DNA of 64,000 nt from Suillus spraguei (GCA_016800925.1 JABCPU010000238.1:41287-105286); one strand, 5' to 3'. Numbered from the stretch's first letter, positions 1 to 12,442 are shown. Translations and numbers: made by a program. Notes: a model not told the origin generated them from the letters alone.

Positions 1-147
1 GCGTATGTGCGCGATCCGCGAGACTTCTTTGGGCAGGCGCTGGTGAAGGCGGACCCACGCGTTAAAGGGTTACTAGCTGCAGGTGATGAAAAGGTAGTAC
101 AACCGTTTGTCCAGGCGCTTGTGGCGTCTGGGTATGCGATTCAGTAG
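1..147 (+). CDS. C-terminal end of an unrecognised protein (partial)
   Basis: The reading frame is open from the first base and stops at TAG 145-147, giving 48 residues that end GYAIQ. The segment is rich in A, V, K and Q and looks like a soluble helical tail, for example the stretch DEKVVQPFVQALV. Its GC-rich third positions differ from the AT-richer repeat DNA later in the window, which fits a host gene. The gene starts outside the window, so the family cannot be named. Length and uninterrupted frame are the only support. It is followed by several hundred bases without a recognisable gene. Confidence 0.5.
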   Translation, partial: AYVRDPRDFFGQALVKADPRVKGLLAAGDEKVVQPFVQALVASGYAIQ

Positions 148-876
148 ACTCCATAGCCAGAAGTGGCTGCCGCGTCTTTGAGAGTATCATTTGTATGACA
201 GGGTGGACGACAAGCACTGAACTTGTACTGGATATGCATGACTAGCCAATATGATGTCGATTTGACTTGTGCCGTTGCTTGGAAGTTGAATCAGAAGGCT
301 TGCATGCTCACGACAGGTTCCATTCTTTGAATCTTTCGCTCCGGTCATAGCGCACCGCGTTACTCTACATGTGACACGACTGCCACCGATCGCGATTAAT
401 GCCCACCTATGTAATCGCTGTACACACTACTTAACGTTTGAATGACTCTAGGCGACTCGTGTCTGGCTAGTAAGTTGGAACAACATGATATTACAAATAT
501 TCGAAGGCGGTTGCATGTCGAATCTTAACAGGCCCGGACAATCAATGATTCAGTGAAGACAAAACGAGAACATTGTAGTAGTGCAAGCCTGCATCAGCTC
601 CTCGAGGACGACTCGTGCATGCAAACATAGGAGCGGAGCCGGGATCATTAACATAAGACGTCAAGGAGATTTGTATGCCAATCCCGGGTGGCAGCCGGAA
701 CTTTAAGGAAGAAGGACGGCTATCGAATTCATCTGAGGTGCGCGCGAGTTGTACATGTACATCTTCTAGTCCTCTGAAAGTCCGGCTCAACATGGTACAT
801 AGGGTCATAAATAATGTCAAGTATTAGGGCACTGTTATACTACTACTACGTGACGCTGCTACAGCTTCCTTCAGCG

Positions 877-978
877 CAAGCCCTGGAAACCTCGGAAGAT
901 CCATGAAAACTATGAGGACGTTGACTCCGCTTCAACGTCTTCTTGGAACTTCCGAGGTTGCCAGGAACTTGCAAGCCC
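877..978. repeat. Imperfect inverted repeat (foldback)
   Basis: CCTGGAAACCTCGGAAG near 882-898 pairs with CTTCCGAGGTTGCCAGG near 949-965 with one mismatch. An inner pair, GACGTTGA and TCAACGTC, closes the stem near 917-940, and CAAG / CTTGCAAG extends it outward. The result is a roughly 100-nt hairpin in otherwise gene-free DNA. It could be a small foldback element or a transcribed hairpin; nothing else in the window matches it. Confidence 0.55.
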
Positions 979-1239
979 AAGGAAGTCCGTGCTTGCTGAG
1001 GACAATTTTAATCTACTAGCTGCAAGAGGTGAAAATAAGAAAGAGATGAAAGATAATAATGATGGAAACTAAATGCCTACGTTTTATATACAATGGTTTT
1101 TGAGATGGATATGGAAAGCCATTTCAAGAGCTTGGTGGATAGATCCTGGGGCAGATCAGGATGTCGGGGAAGCACAAGTTGCAAGGGAGGTCATGAGTAG
1201 TCTTGGAGGGTGATAGTGTCCTTGTGCTCGTAGAAGTGG

Positions 1240-1961
1240 CTAAATTAATGTATGGCTGAGTATAGGCATGTCGAAGAAAGGGGTGGATAATATATTGGCA
1301 TGCCGTGGAGATCGGCGAGCCTTTGACGTGTTAGGTTAGCAGGGCTGAGGAACCAGCAGCTGGAATGGATGTCGGACTTGAACCATGCGTGGGCCTTGTC
1401 CCTCAAGAGTTGTAGGCGCTTGGAAATAGAGACGAAATTATCTGTCACAGCGTCTGGGGCAGGAGCGGGTGCCGGTCACCGAGTTCAGCTGATGCTGATG
1501 TACTGAAACTCGGAGGATGTGTATGTCTGACGAAGGGCCTGACATGCCTGCAAGAGTGTTCTCAGTATAACAATCCATCTGGAACGACAATAACATCAAG
1601 AATGTCAGGTTGTTACTCACAGATTTACAACGGAGGATATCTCAGGTCTTGCATCGCGATCAGCTTGCATTCCATTCCAAAAGAAAAATGCACTTACTTG
1701 TCCGTGAAAGAGCGTAGGGAAGACTGGTATAAAGTTCTCCCGCACTGATTGAGATGGATACTCGGCAATGAGCTCGAAGCTCTGAGAGAGCACAATCATC
1801 GTCTGCAAGATGATCGTGGTAAACTGAACATCCCGCAGGATGTCTAAGGTAAGCGGAGGGAGCATAAGACAGTGGTGCTCAATGAGCATGGACTCTTTCA
1901 AGTCGTTGACGAGTGACTGTATGAGGTTGATCATGATAAGCAAGAGGTGATGATGATGCAT
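1240..1961 (-). CDS. Possible F-box-like gene fragment, multi-exon
   Basis: On the minus strand there is an open stretch from 1961 that includes LTLDILRDVQFTT and LIAEYPSQSVRENF, followed by GT-AG intron-like sequences. A second coding-looking stretch (about 1454-1296) contains LRDKAHAWFKSDIHS. That second motif resembles a segment often found in large Agaricomycete F-box/WD-like families (family knowledge, from memory). I could not join the exons into one frame, so this may be a decayed gene or chance open frames. No transmembrane segment or catalytic motif is visible. Confidence 0.28.
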
Positions 1962-3884
1962 TTCCTACCCGGGTTTATAAACCATGACTCGGCCTCGTCC
2001 ACAGTTCATTTGAGGTGGATGGTGGATTAAGTTGAAGCTATTGTCTCCTCTACTCGAACACTACTTCAGCTCAGATTATGCTATTGGGTATTACAACATT
2101 GCTACGTTAATTATTCACCACTTATCACATGTTAGCGACCACATCTCATGTACCTCCATTCGATTTCTCTAGCACGTAGGCTCAGTCTAATCGATCTAAT
2201 CCGACAATGATTATTTATAAATCCTGCTAAGCACACTCATCATTTCTGCATTTCACGATAACAAAGTCCTGACTGACGGATCATCAGCGCTGCAGTACTC
2301 ACCTCTACCGCAATGTGCATCACTTTCAATCATCACTGTGGACGGTAAGCACATCCTCAGCGGAGGTTGTGATAACAATAAGATTCCACAGTGGTCGAAC
2401 CCAAGGTCAAAAGTGTATTTCCAATGTTCCATCCCTGGCACTTAGTACTGGTAGACCGTCAAGTCCCCGGCGGTGATGCATCATGGTTGTGGACTGTCAT
2501 GCTGATGGCGAGGATCTGCACGAAGCTTGCTCAAACTGGGTTATAACATATGGACGCCTACCGCTGAAGAGCTACTCGGGCAATATATCCACGTTGATGC
2601 CAGCGATGAAAGCGATTAAAAAAAAATTGCATTCACGTTCAAATACCATCTATTCTCTTCTCTTGATTGAGGTATTCCAAATATTTCTCGCATAATTTTC
2701 GCTTCATTCCGATATGATCAGGCCATCACCCTCTTTAGTGCAGAAGAGGCGATATTATTGATCGAAATCCACTTGTCCGAATCATGATATCGTGTCTTGG
2801 AAGTGAGGATCGTGCGCCTAGTATGCTTATCGGCGTTGATGCATCACTGGGCATACATGGTATTGATAGCGTATTCAGATCGGAATCGATGCCTTGGATG
2901 GCACGCGTCATGGCGAAGCTGATGTCACCAACTCCAGCGCTTCCTCATGAAATTGGACATTCATTCTATATACGATGACTGCGCGTGGTACGTCGTTATA
3001 TAATTGTTACATGCACACTGGGTGCTTTGTCCAGATCTCTAACTACACGCCAGGCTTTCCTGTTGCCAAATAAACTCGGCGAAGCTCTCGAATCAATCCT
3101 GACGGCATTATTCTGAACATTTCCCATGGCTCGCGATACCTAACTACATTATTCAGAACATTTCTCGTCCTGTTCCATGGCTCACGTCAAGCTTGGCGCG
3201 TGCAGAGTAAGCGGCATATTAGATGATAACTTTTAACAGCCCTGGACGACTCAACTGCAGGCTACTAAATTTCCAATCTTCGACCAAAATTCACAAAATA
3301 CTGTTGTCAGGTTGTCTTACCGTTTGCTGGCAGCAAAGGTGCATACATATTTACAGTCGCCCTCGTCTTCACGTCGATTACTAACGGGCGTGATGTATAC
3401 AACCTGGCTTATCTCCTTCAGAAGCTTGTGTTCGTAAGATAGCAGCCAATTGGGTCAACACATCCCAGCACGATATTCTGGGATCTCTGATAACACATTC
3501 AGACGTCTCGATTTCTGCGGCAGACTTCTCCGCGATGAAACGGAACGAGTTCCGAGTTACTGTACAGTACTATACAATACACATGTACTTGTTTGAGTTC
3601 TGCATATGCCAGTCCAAGGTGCTGATTTCACTGGTGGTTCAACTCGTAGTGCAATGATGCGTCTGGTTGTGCGTTCGGGTGCAATAATGTACAGTGCAGT
3701 GTTTATATCCTACAAGAAGGTTCAACTTGGAATCGTACGTAAGGCGATATATTAGTACACTCACGGCTAGCTTCAAAACACACCTCAGTGGGCGAAGCAT
3801 GCTGGAGGGACTTGAATTTCACATCATGCCAGTTCCGAAGTAATGGTGTAGATGCTGGGACAAGCGTACTACGATGGCATCGCG
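1962..3884. other. Intergenic, no gene recognised
   Basis: Only short open frames occur on either strand, the longest about 70 codons, and none resembles a family I know. A duplicated phrase, ACATTATTCNGAACATTTC, appears near 3106-3165 but is too short to call an element. Confidence 0.4.
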
Positions 3885-5670
3885 TCAGTACGGCCAGCTG
3901 CAGAGAACAGGATTGCCTACGTCGTCATTATCGACCATTTCCCGTAGATCAATACGAGAGTTGAGACTTGTGGAGGTGAGGCCTTTGGTTATTGCGGTGG
4001 GAAATGGACTTACACACTGAGGAAACTATTTACATAACCTGCAGTGCGGGTGAATAAGTTTATGATAAAAAATAACGGGGGACATACAATGGCTCATGAG
4101 GATGTATGGTACAAGAAAGGCGCCATTGCGGGGGCAGACGAGAAACTGAAAAGAAGAGTTTGTGAGTGTGATGGTTTCTCCCGTCGAGATGCGTACCAGA
4201 ATGAGAAATAATGTGACATCTATCCTGAAATGACGAGTCAGTCGTGGGACAGCACTGTACGGGGTACACAATTACGAAGTTATCAGGCCCACATTAACAA
4301 CAAGCACGGTCAATCTGGTGATGAGACCGCCGAGTCTTGACAAAAAAAATGAGCTCATAAGACTGAAAAAGGATGGACGGGACGAACCTGCCTATCCCGG
4401 TCCGGGATTTGTGAAACAAGTATACTTGCGTAGCGGCAATAAGGGAGTCACATGCCATCGAAGATAAGTAAAAACTAGAAGCAGGCAGCTGAGGGTCGCA
4501 TGAGGTGTATAAATTGGCTGAGATGTGAAGGTGAGCTTACGTTGCTAACGTGAGTGCTATCCCACAAGGGGTCACGGACACTGGGAGAAGTGTCAGCGTC
4601 AATTAGTCCAGTGTTGGACCAAGTAAACTCACGTTTCGACTACCATTGCTGCGACCGATTTGAGCAAGAGATAACATAGAGTGGAATCTGAGCGTACCTC
4701 CACCAGATCCTGTTTATAGGTTATGAATCAGCCATGTCGTGTTCATAGCAAATTGTTTTTTTTTACCTAGAGCAGCCAATGCCAAAAGGACCTGCAGTGT
4801 CAGCATTATGAGTAAACGGAGACACGAATGCAGCCTTGCCAGACTTACTATGAAAAATGTGACTGGAATGTTTCCAAAGCTAACTAGAGAGTTTTGAGTG
4901 CAGAGACTCGAGATTGCTGACTTTAACTTACGTCGCCATATGCGGTGAGCATATGTCCTGAAAAACGGAATGGGTGCTTATCGCCGCGAAGAAAAATGAT
5001 AGACGTACAATTGCACCAGAAAAGCTATTATTGACTATGATAGAGTGAGAATGTTTCTGATTGAAAATGACGTTGAATAGCGTACAGTAATGCCCATTGA
5101 CGCCTGTGACGAGCGGTTACGACAGTGTGATATGAGAAACAAGAGAAGCGCACCTCAAAAGTTCTAATCAAAGGTGAATATAAGCGGGGTGACAAGTGCG
5201 AAATGACATACTTGGATACATGCGATGACATTGTGAGATCACCTTGCCAAACTATGGTATAGTGATATATTGATGCGGCGACAAGGGCGAGCTGTGCTGT
5301 GTCTAACGCCCTAGGGAAGGTGAGCCACGGTACGAACCAAGGAGTTTCAAGTGACAGACCATAGAAAGGCTACCTGAAAAAGACGCTTAATATTTGGAAT
5401 TTGGAATGAATGACATGCAGTGCTTACCAAAACCTTCATAGACCGTCTGTCTTTTGGATAAGTTCTGAAATACCGCCAGGTCTGGGCGAGAGTGAAGCCA
5501 TAGAACCTAGTAAAAAGACGAGGATGAACGATGTGAAGATCAACTATCATAAGCTGACTTACATGCTAGAGATGATAACACCTGATAGGGATGAGTAGGA
5601 TGTGATGAAGGGATGTAGTATGATACTAACCGAAGAAATGTGAAGCTAGGACGGAGAGTGTGTCGTTCAT
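3885..5670 (-). CDS. DUF6534-type multi-pass membrane protein, 19 exons
   Basis: Start ATG at 5670 and stop TGA at 3887-3885. Exons deduced from GT-AG sites and frame continuity: 5670-5631, 5581-5563, 5506-5428, 5373-5360, 5310-5243, 5163-5141, 5103-5086, 5034-5009, 4957-4932, 4883-4849, 4791-4767, 4709-4698, 4580-4541, 4474-4388, 4335-4276, 4224-4197, 4145-4088, 4038-4014, 3966-3885. They total 765 nt, or 254 residues, without a stop. Family hallmarks in order are TWRYFRTYPKDRR after the first membrane segment, ALDTAQLALVAASIYHYT, IIAFLVQLTYAHRIWRLS, SMACDSLIAATQVY then KSRTGIGR, VNVGLIT, and a final CYVNSFLSVLNSR. Such proteins are predicted seven-helix-like membrane proteins of unknown function in basidiomycetes. 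It is slightly short for the family (about 300 residues), and the loop between exons 12 and 13 may hide a microexon. The smallest exons are 12 and 14 nt. Confidence 0.85.
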
Positions 5671-5956
5671 GATGGGGGGTGTAAGGAACGTGAAAGGATG
5701 AAAGAGTCGAGGGAGGACATAAAAGATAAGTTGAGGATCAGTTGAGAGAGATAAACGTGCCGTAGTCTACGGAGCGCTTCGAGGAACGACATGAAGGACT
5801 AGAGAAGCTAAATTACATAGAATTCCGACCTCCGAGTTTGATCAATTCGATTTACATAACATTAACTTCGTAGTAGTACTACTAGTACTTTGACAGTTAA
5901 TTACCCGAGGACTTCACTCACCGGCTTCACCCGGCGGAGTAATTACTCGCTTCGCT
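5671..5956. promoter_or_regulatory. Shared divergent promoter interval
   Basis: A 286-bp gap separates the start codons of two divergently oriented genes (minus-strand membrane protein, plus-strand macro-like protein). It must contain both promoters if both are transcribed. It includes the short palindromic run TAGTAGTACTACTA near 5871-5884. No clear TATA box was seen. Confidence 0.4.
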
Positions 5957-6794
5957 ATGAACATCACACTCATAGCCCTAAAGTCTTCTAAATCCTTATG
6001 CAATGCTTGGTTACGCGCCATCGAACAACACCCAAATGACTCTCCATTTACCATCATAGAGGGTAATACCCAAGATATAGATCCTAAACACTTGCGCTGC
6101 GACTGCGTAGTATCTCCTGCAAATTCGTTTGGAATCATGGATGGAGGGTCAGTACATTCCTTTCAGAAAGATATCCCATTTACACACACTAGATTCGATT
6201 ACGAACTCTCTCGTGTTTTCAAAGGATGGGTGATATGTGGCGTGATAATCACTGCCAGACTTACATTCGAGATGTCTGGCATGGTCACATCACATTCCCC
6301 CTGGTTCCTGCATGATCGTACCACTTCCTGATGATGTCGCCTCAGCAGGAAACCCGTGGAACGCACATGCTCTTGCCATTTCACCTACGATGCGCGCACC
6401 GGAAGATGTCCGTTGGCACCAAGATCTTGTTTACAATACCATGTGGTCTCTTTTGGTGCAACTTGAGCGGTGGAATAAAGCTTCTGATGCGGAAGGTCGC
6501 GTCAAAATTCAGACGGTTTTGATGACAGGCCTTGGCACTGGTACCGGAGGTATTGAAGTGGACAAATGCGCACAGCAGATGGTGCTTGCGGTAAAACATT
6601 TCCGTATGCCTTTGGCTGACCGCGTGCGTTGGAATGATGTAGAACAGCGCGTAGGGGACGTCCGAGCTACGACGTTTCGCCAGAAGCGCGATTCTATTGT
6701 CAACAGCAGGGCGCTAGCACCATTTACACTCACATCATTATTGGTAGTAGCTCCCATCTTGATCTTTGTGGGAGCTTCCCTTGCCCTGAATTAG
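5957..6794 (+). CDS. Macro-domain-like protein, possibly frame-damaged
   Basis: Exon 1 (5957-6147) ends in VSPANSFGIMDGG, the ADP-ribose-binding loop typical of macro domains, and is followed by a 45-nt GT-AG intron (6148-6192). The distal exon carries GSCMIVPLPDDVA, CPTMR-like ISPTMRAPEDV, and TGLGTGTGGI, the second phosphate-binding loop. The C-terminus ends in a hydrophobic stretch (LTSLLVVAPILIFVGASL) that could be a membrane anchor. Between them the family-like reading (DVWHGHI before PPGSC) needs two frame changes, one at a 5-bp tandem duplication CACAT CACAT (6286-6295). Alternatively a 20-nt exon 6193-6212 and a 46-nt intron 6213-6258 give an intact 248-residue frame at the cost of the conserved stretch. 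Macro domains bind or hydrolyse ADP-ribose derivatives; the exact substrate is unknown here. Confidence 0.7.
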
Positions 6795-7358
6795 GTAGAT
6801 TACCCCTCGGTGCGGCTTCTCATGCATTATGCCTAGAATGATTCACCTGTCTGATTGTTACATTCTGCAAGTATTTACTTTCTGGTGCGATTGCCTATCT
6901 TTCGTACATGATTTACAGGACATACATACTATGGATATATTTCTAGGCACAAACGACAGATGCAATTCGGTCAGTTTCCTTGTCCGCTCTGGAATTTCCG
7001 GATATTATGCGTATTCGCCCCTGCTGGCTTCTGTTCCACGAACTTGTAGCTAATAAAGATTTGTTGAGTCGGATCAACCTGGATACTGTACTCGTGCATG
7101 GATGTATCCAGGGGGCGCATCCACATCAAAGTTGAAAAGATTGCATCACTTACCATCTTTGTTTTGCGAAGCTGACCCCTTTAAGTTCGTTGAAGATAGG
7201 GATAACGTCCCTGAACACCTGCTCATACTAGTTTAGGATACTATTAGTATCTTCCTTATTTAAACTCGCATCTCTTGTGCTGTTGTTCAACGTTCAACTT
7301 TCGTCATTGGGAAACGCCGAAAAAAATACCACTGCCATAATGTCTTACGAACTACGAG
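6795..7358. other. Intergenic, no gene recognised
   Basis: Only short open frames without recognisable similarity are present. The start of a possible plus-strand gene follows. Confidence 0.35.
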
Positions 7359-8364
7359 ATGACGCTGGTTGTCGAATATGGGAATAATAGCTATGTTTAT
7401 CGTTTATGGTTTGTTCCGAAGAAGGAATTCCTGCACAATCAGATAATCTTGAACTTACCTCATCCCGTGCATTATACTAATAAGGTGCAACTTATCTATA
7501 GCAGTTATCACCGACGAGGTTGATCTGCTGCAAGAAAAAAACCCAAGAACGACGGTCTTTGAACTATGTGAACGCACAGAATACCAGCATACCATTGTAA
7601 TTCCAGATTACAGCTTGTTGCTTGATACCGTTGTGAGAGGGGGCAGCGATGTCAGCCTGTTTGTTCATCAGGGGAGGTCCCTGTGCCACCTTTGAGTTCA
7701 CAACCAAAGTTCTTGACTTCTGTCAAACCCAGCGAAAAATCGCCCTCGATTGCAAGGGAAATGACATTGACGGAAGACCGTACATGCTGAGAATGGTATG
7801 TCTCACCTTTGTTCGTTCAGTGTCATGACATTGCTCTACCTGCTTGAGCGTCTCCGACGTTCTCTGGCTGATGAGGATTGACATACAGGCCATGGAAATA
7901 CATACAAGCCAGTGTTGATATGATGATTCCGATGCAATAACAGGGCCATGCAATATGATTTCGGCACAATTCTTCATGCGCAGGGGAAAGGTCTTCTCAA
8001 ACTCTACACACAATATCGGCAAACTAGTTGCACTTGTGCTCGCGCAGATGGTACGCAGGGGACTGGTGGTGTACTAGAGACAATATATTCCCCGAGGGCT
8101 GAGAGGGCGGAAGAGAAAGAAATGAAAGAGCTTTTTGAAATCATAAGTTTATATGAAGATGAAGTGTCGTGCTGCATTATGAGGGCAACCAAAAAGGTAT
8201 GTGGCGCAATAAGTGCGGGTTTTGGAGGAGGCCTCGATGGATCAATTGCTTACGATGACCATTTGAATAAAGTGTTTTGTTGGCACGGTACGGCCCGACA
8301 CAGGAGTTACAACCTCGAGGCACCGAAGGACCAATGTCTAGAATATTATTTAGTCACTGAGTGA
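7359..8364 (+). CDS. Candidate multi-exon hypothetical gene
   Basis: An open stretch starting at ATG 7359 reads MTLVVEYGNNSYVYRLWFV and is followed by short GT-AG-like gaps. A later stretch (7948-8364, stop at 8362-8364) includes RAERAEEKEMKELFEIISLY, GAISAGFGGGLDGS and LEAPKDQCLEYYLVTE. Composition and intron-like spacing are gene-like, but I do not recognise a family and could not join the parts into one frame. It may be two genes or a decayed one. Confidence 0.25.
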
Positions 8365-10977
8365 TCGATAACATATCGGAGGAATTCTCACTATTAATGT
8401 GCGATGCTCGGTGACGCACCGAACATTCAATTATCCCAACTTCTCGTCCCAACAAATTGACGAATCTGCCATCCAGGAACGCGAATCAGCCACTGGAATG
8501 GAATACGACTCACCTGTACTGTGGAATAGTGCACAGTTCAGCTGAGAACCTCAGGAGGCTCATTAACAGCCTCAGACTTAGAGACTCCCTCTCAAGTGCC
8601 TCTAATACGAAAAGAGCGCGACTAGGAAATGGCTGATACTAGAGCAATATATCTTTGGTCTTGTTGAGAGGACATCGTGAGTCGACAAAGACTTGCTCCA
8701 GGGAAATATAAAGGCGATCTCAACAATTGAGTTACACGAGGTTTAAATGGGGCACTGCTGTATGATCGCACTTTCTTTCTGACAAGTTTTCGCTCGTGAT
8801 AGAAAGCACTTCAGGCTTTCACAATGTATAACACGGCCACCCACTCCGTTCCACCGCGCAGCTGCATCCAGTCCTCCTCGCATCTCTTTTGCTTCGTGCA
8901 AGTTCCTGTATGCACTATGGTAGTGGCCAGGTCTAGTTCTGAACCGCAGTTCGAAGCGACCGAAATCTGATTTGAAGTTTCAACAGGGAGGACTGAACAG
9001 CTGAGTCCACCGTACGGTTCAAGGACTTGCGGAATTCTATACAAAAAACCAAACCGTACGTCAACGGAATATTATGGATGATATCTTATGTTAGTATCAA
9101 GCATTGTAAAACAGATAGAGATTGAATCTTATTCATTGTTGCAGCTGCTGTACTGGTGGAAATGGAGCTGACTTGGCAGGAACGCATCAACAGACGAAAA
9201 CGACAATACCTTTGCCGTGCATGCAATCTCTGTGGTTGCCACGTCCCAGTTTTGTCGCCAGCGTATGCACTGCCAGCACCGTCGTACTGCAATTCAGTCA
9301 AAGTATAGAACTTCGATTATGTGTAGTATCATCAACGAATGCTCACCTTGTACTCCTCAAACTTGAGTGTCTCTGTATATACCTGGAGTCTGGCCGGTAT
9401 TGTTCTGGACTTGTCATACGACTCATGCCAATCTATTGCAATGCTGCAAAGGGCCCTGTCATGATTGCTGTCCTACAAATACAGAAGGTGGGGTTGGGGA
9501 ATGAAAATTCCTGAACACCAGTTGTCCATGGTACGTTGATATCGCAAAATAGGGAGTCCCTGGACTAGTACTCAGCACTGGTGAAAATTTCTTGAGGGAA
9601 CTGTCGGATTAGCTCCTAGTTGTCCGTCGTATGTTGACGTTGCAGTATAACGAGCCTCACAGCTGTCCCTTGGTAAGTGCTAGTCTCAGATTCGGGGATT
9701 CGGCTTATCAAAAAGGGTCCAAACTAACGTCTAGCAAACGTTCAGCTGAGATTATGTCAGCGAGTCGAAAAAACTTTTCATTTTTGGCAGCATATTTCTT
9801 TTTATAGTATATATTTTGTTCGCACTGTTGTGGGTTGAACCGAACGTTGATATCCCCTTGCTATGCCTTCTTCTTGTTATCAGGTCAACATTGGATCTTT
9901 CGCTGATATTCCTGCTCTTATTCGTGTCAACGATGCGAGTAGAGATTCCTCCGTGCGGCTGCATTGTAATATTTGCCGCGTTCTCTTGACGATCATAATG
10001 GAGTTGGTATCTGGTCTGGCGCGCATTTCTACTATCGACGGTTAGATTCTCGACAGACGTCTCGACCGGTCTATCCGAATGGGTGCGATGTTGATCTTGG
10101 CCGTGATTGGCGCGGATTTGTAAATGTGAGGTTCCATGGCTTCGACTTCGGCCTTCGGAGACGGAAATTGCGCAGCTTTCTGCTGGTCATTTAAAGGTGC
10201 GTAAATTCGAGATTTATTACACGGGCATGGGTTGTCTTCTGACCTTTAAAGTAGACGTCATATTTCCTTCTGTTGTTACAAACCAAAAAAAATACTTCAG
10301 CTACTCAGTTTATCTCCGTCGCCTTCTTCGTGTTCACCTGCCCTGGCAACAAATGATCATACTGTGGTGGTCAATTCTTTTGATGGCTATGAGACCTTAG
10401 GAAGACCGGGTCCGAGTGCATCAGCAATTGCTTATGCAGTCCCGGTAAACATTGATTCATCTACAGAAAGTTGACAGGAATCTATCTCTCATCATGTTGG
10501 ATTAGGACTTTGTGGTTCAATTGTGATAGTGGTATCAAGTTCAATATTGATTGATTGATCGCTGTAGGGCCATTCGCCTTATTCTTGTCTGTACATAGGG
10601 GCAGACCACAAAATGACACCTGACATCGCGGCCCACCTTGAAATTACATTGTACTCTGGGCTTGTTGTATTAATTAAACGTTAAAAGGATTCAGAAAGTT
10701 TGCTCGGGGACTTGCCCGAGCAAGAGGTGTGCAATCGAGAAGTTCAAGACACTAACCCCAGAAACTTCAGAGACGCCTACGCCTACTGTGACCGCATGAT
10801 GACAGCGTGACCGATCGCTCAATTTAACCATATTAAGTAGTCGACCAGGCTCAAAGAAATCGGTATGAGTGCAACGAGAATACAATGTAAAGCATAGCAT
10901 GTGTGGATGGACGTGTAAGACAGTACAAGTAGCAAGCATGAAGACAGGAAATCACAAGCAAAATCTACATCCTAAGG
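8365..10977. other. Region without a supported gene
   Basis: Several open frames of 60-130 codons occur, for example 9122-9514 with a cysteine-rich start and 9863-10400 in three overlapping frames. None matches a family I recognise and none could be extended through introns. A cysteine cluster (CRACNLCGCHV in one plus-strand frame near 9210) is the only motif-like item. This is the last stretch before dense repeats begin. Confidence 0.35.
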
Positions 10978-11650
10978 TCAAGTGTGCAACAAACCAGCAG
11001 AATGAAAGTTCACCACATCAGTTTGACTCTTTTTCGAAGCTCGGGGTGCCATGGTAGATGTGACAGAGCGTTTAGATGCTCGAGAAGTGGATGGAACCAT
11101 ATTCTCCTTATCATGCCCATCCCCAGGTATGCTGAACAGCTGCCACTTCTCTTTGGGGATATTTGCGCTGGCCTGCTCAAGTTTGGTAAGCTGCATGGAC
11201 TTCAACACACCCATTGGTACAGGGACCATCCAGGTACGGAGTACTCCTTGTGTTCATTGAGAACATGTCTGACCATGTTATAACGCCAGATTGTGTCAAC
11301 AGCAACAGTTGGGACCCTTCATGACGATTTACTGTGTTCAGGAGGAAGGATTGGGTGGCACAACTCGCATTTCAAAGGTACTTGCAAACAGGTTTGTTCT
11401 TTGAACCTTGCTCTGCAAATGCATATCAGAATCCGTGTTGGTAGATGCACTTGGTATTCCACACTGGTGTGTTACCAGTAGCCGTGTTTTTGATGGTGAT
11501 GGTAATGGCACACTCAGGGTGTCCTGAATGCCTGCAGAAACCACATGGAGACAAATTGCCGACCTGAAGGAAATTGTTAGCAAGGAGACTGAGAGTGTTT
11601 AAATGACATACCAATTGTTTCATGTTGACATCCTCAGGGATGTTGTTCAA
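10978..11650 (-). pseudogene. C-terminal zinc-binding end of a large transposase-like protein
   Basis: Minus-strand reading gives CGFCRHSGHPECAITI (a Cys/His cluster), then LKCELCHPILPPEH, TIWRYNMVRHVLNEHKEY, MQLTKLEQASANIPKEKW and a basic tail ending in RAPRASKKS-like residues. From memory this is the C-terminus of a roughly 1400-residue multicopy Agaricomycete family whose earlier part lies at 13070-17671. Here it is separated from the preceding part by about 1.4 kb of LTR material (11668-13085). In-frame stops and changes of frame between segments make it a remnant. The equivalent end is absent from the inverted copy near 51 kb. Confidence 0.6.
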
Positions 11651-11667
11651 TGCGCTGTCTTGCTACT

Positions 11668-12434
11668 TGTCATATACCATACTTCTAATCTCAGATCCGA
11701 CCATATCCGATCAGATCCGATCGATTCCATATCCGTCCGGTCCACAGATCCTGTCTGGACCACCCATCCGAATGTGCTCACTTCTTGCACCTTAACTCCC
11801 TTGTGTATATCTGCGTCTATCTCCTTTCGTCATTCCTCCTGTTTTCCGGTATTCTGGCTGTTTATATTTCCGTCCTGTGTCACTGATCCGTTTCCTGTGT
11901 TCATTTCCAATTCATGCTTACTGATCCGCTGTGCATTAACTAATAGACTTCCGTTACACTTCGTACATAGCCCTCGGTCCCAGACTTGTTGATTATCCGT
12001 CTTAGATACTTACAGTATATAAACCACTTGTAGATCTCCGTAGAACCTTAGTTTGAATATCATCTTGATTCTGCTCATTCCGCTTCTTCCAGACTTGAGC
12101 CACCCTCTGCTCTAAAGTCACCTTCTGAGACTTAGGATTGATTTCTATAGTCTAAATCTCCGACTCTATCTTCAGATAGTCTATCTCTGCCAGTTTCTAG
12201 TTAGGAATCTTCTGAAGCTAGTCTAATCTTTGTTCTATCCCTACGTTCCGGATAACCTTCGGACATATCATATCCGATACCTTCGGATGTCCAGACCTGT
12301 CATGCAACTCCTTCCGGATCTTTGGATGTATAACTTCTCCCTGAAATAAGGGACATTACTCGAGAAAGGGGCACAGTGCACAAACTGAGGCCAAAGCCCT
12401 TCAGGTCTCTCTACCTTTGAGTACGGTCTTAACA
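11668..12434 (+). repeat. LTR1 copy at a rearrangement junction
   Basis: Begins TGTCATATACC and ends GGTCTTAACA, the same ends as the LTRs of the full element at 35783-43520. A TATA box (TATATAA) lies near 12016. The flanking five bases differ (CTACT left, ATAGG right), so this is not a simple solo-LTR insertion. Its right-hand 81 bp match the LTR copy at 51103 exactly, and the rest does not. Confidence 0.85.
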
Positions 12435-12442
12435 ATAGGCGA

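Noticed and set aside
11603..11992. 129-codon plus-strand frame ending in the LTR1 copy
   Set aside because: Most of it is LTR1 sequence; the same peptide tail recurs in every LTR1 copy (for example 35918-36106 and 42739-43088).
11668..12434. Simple solo LTR insertion
   Set aside because: The five flanking bases differ (CTACT versus ATAGG), so a single insertion does not explain it.
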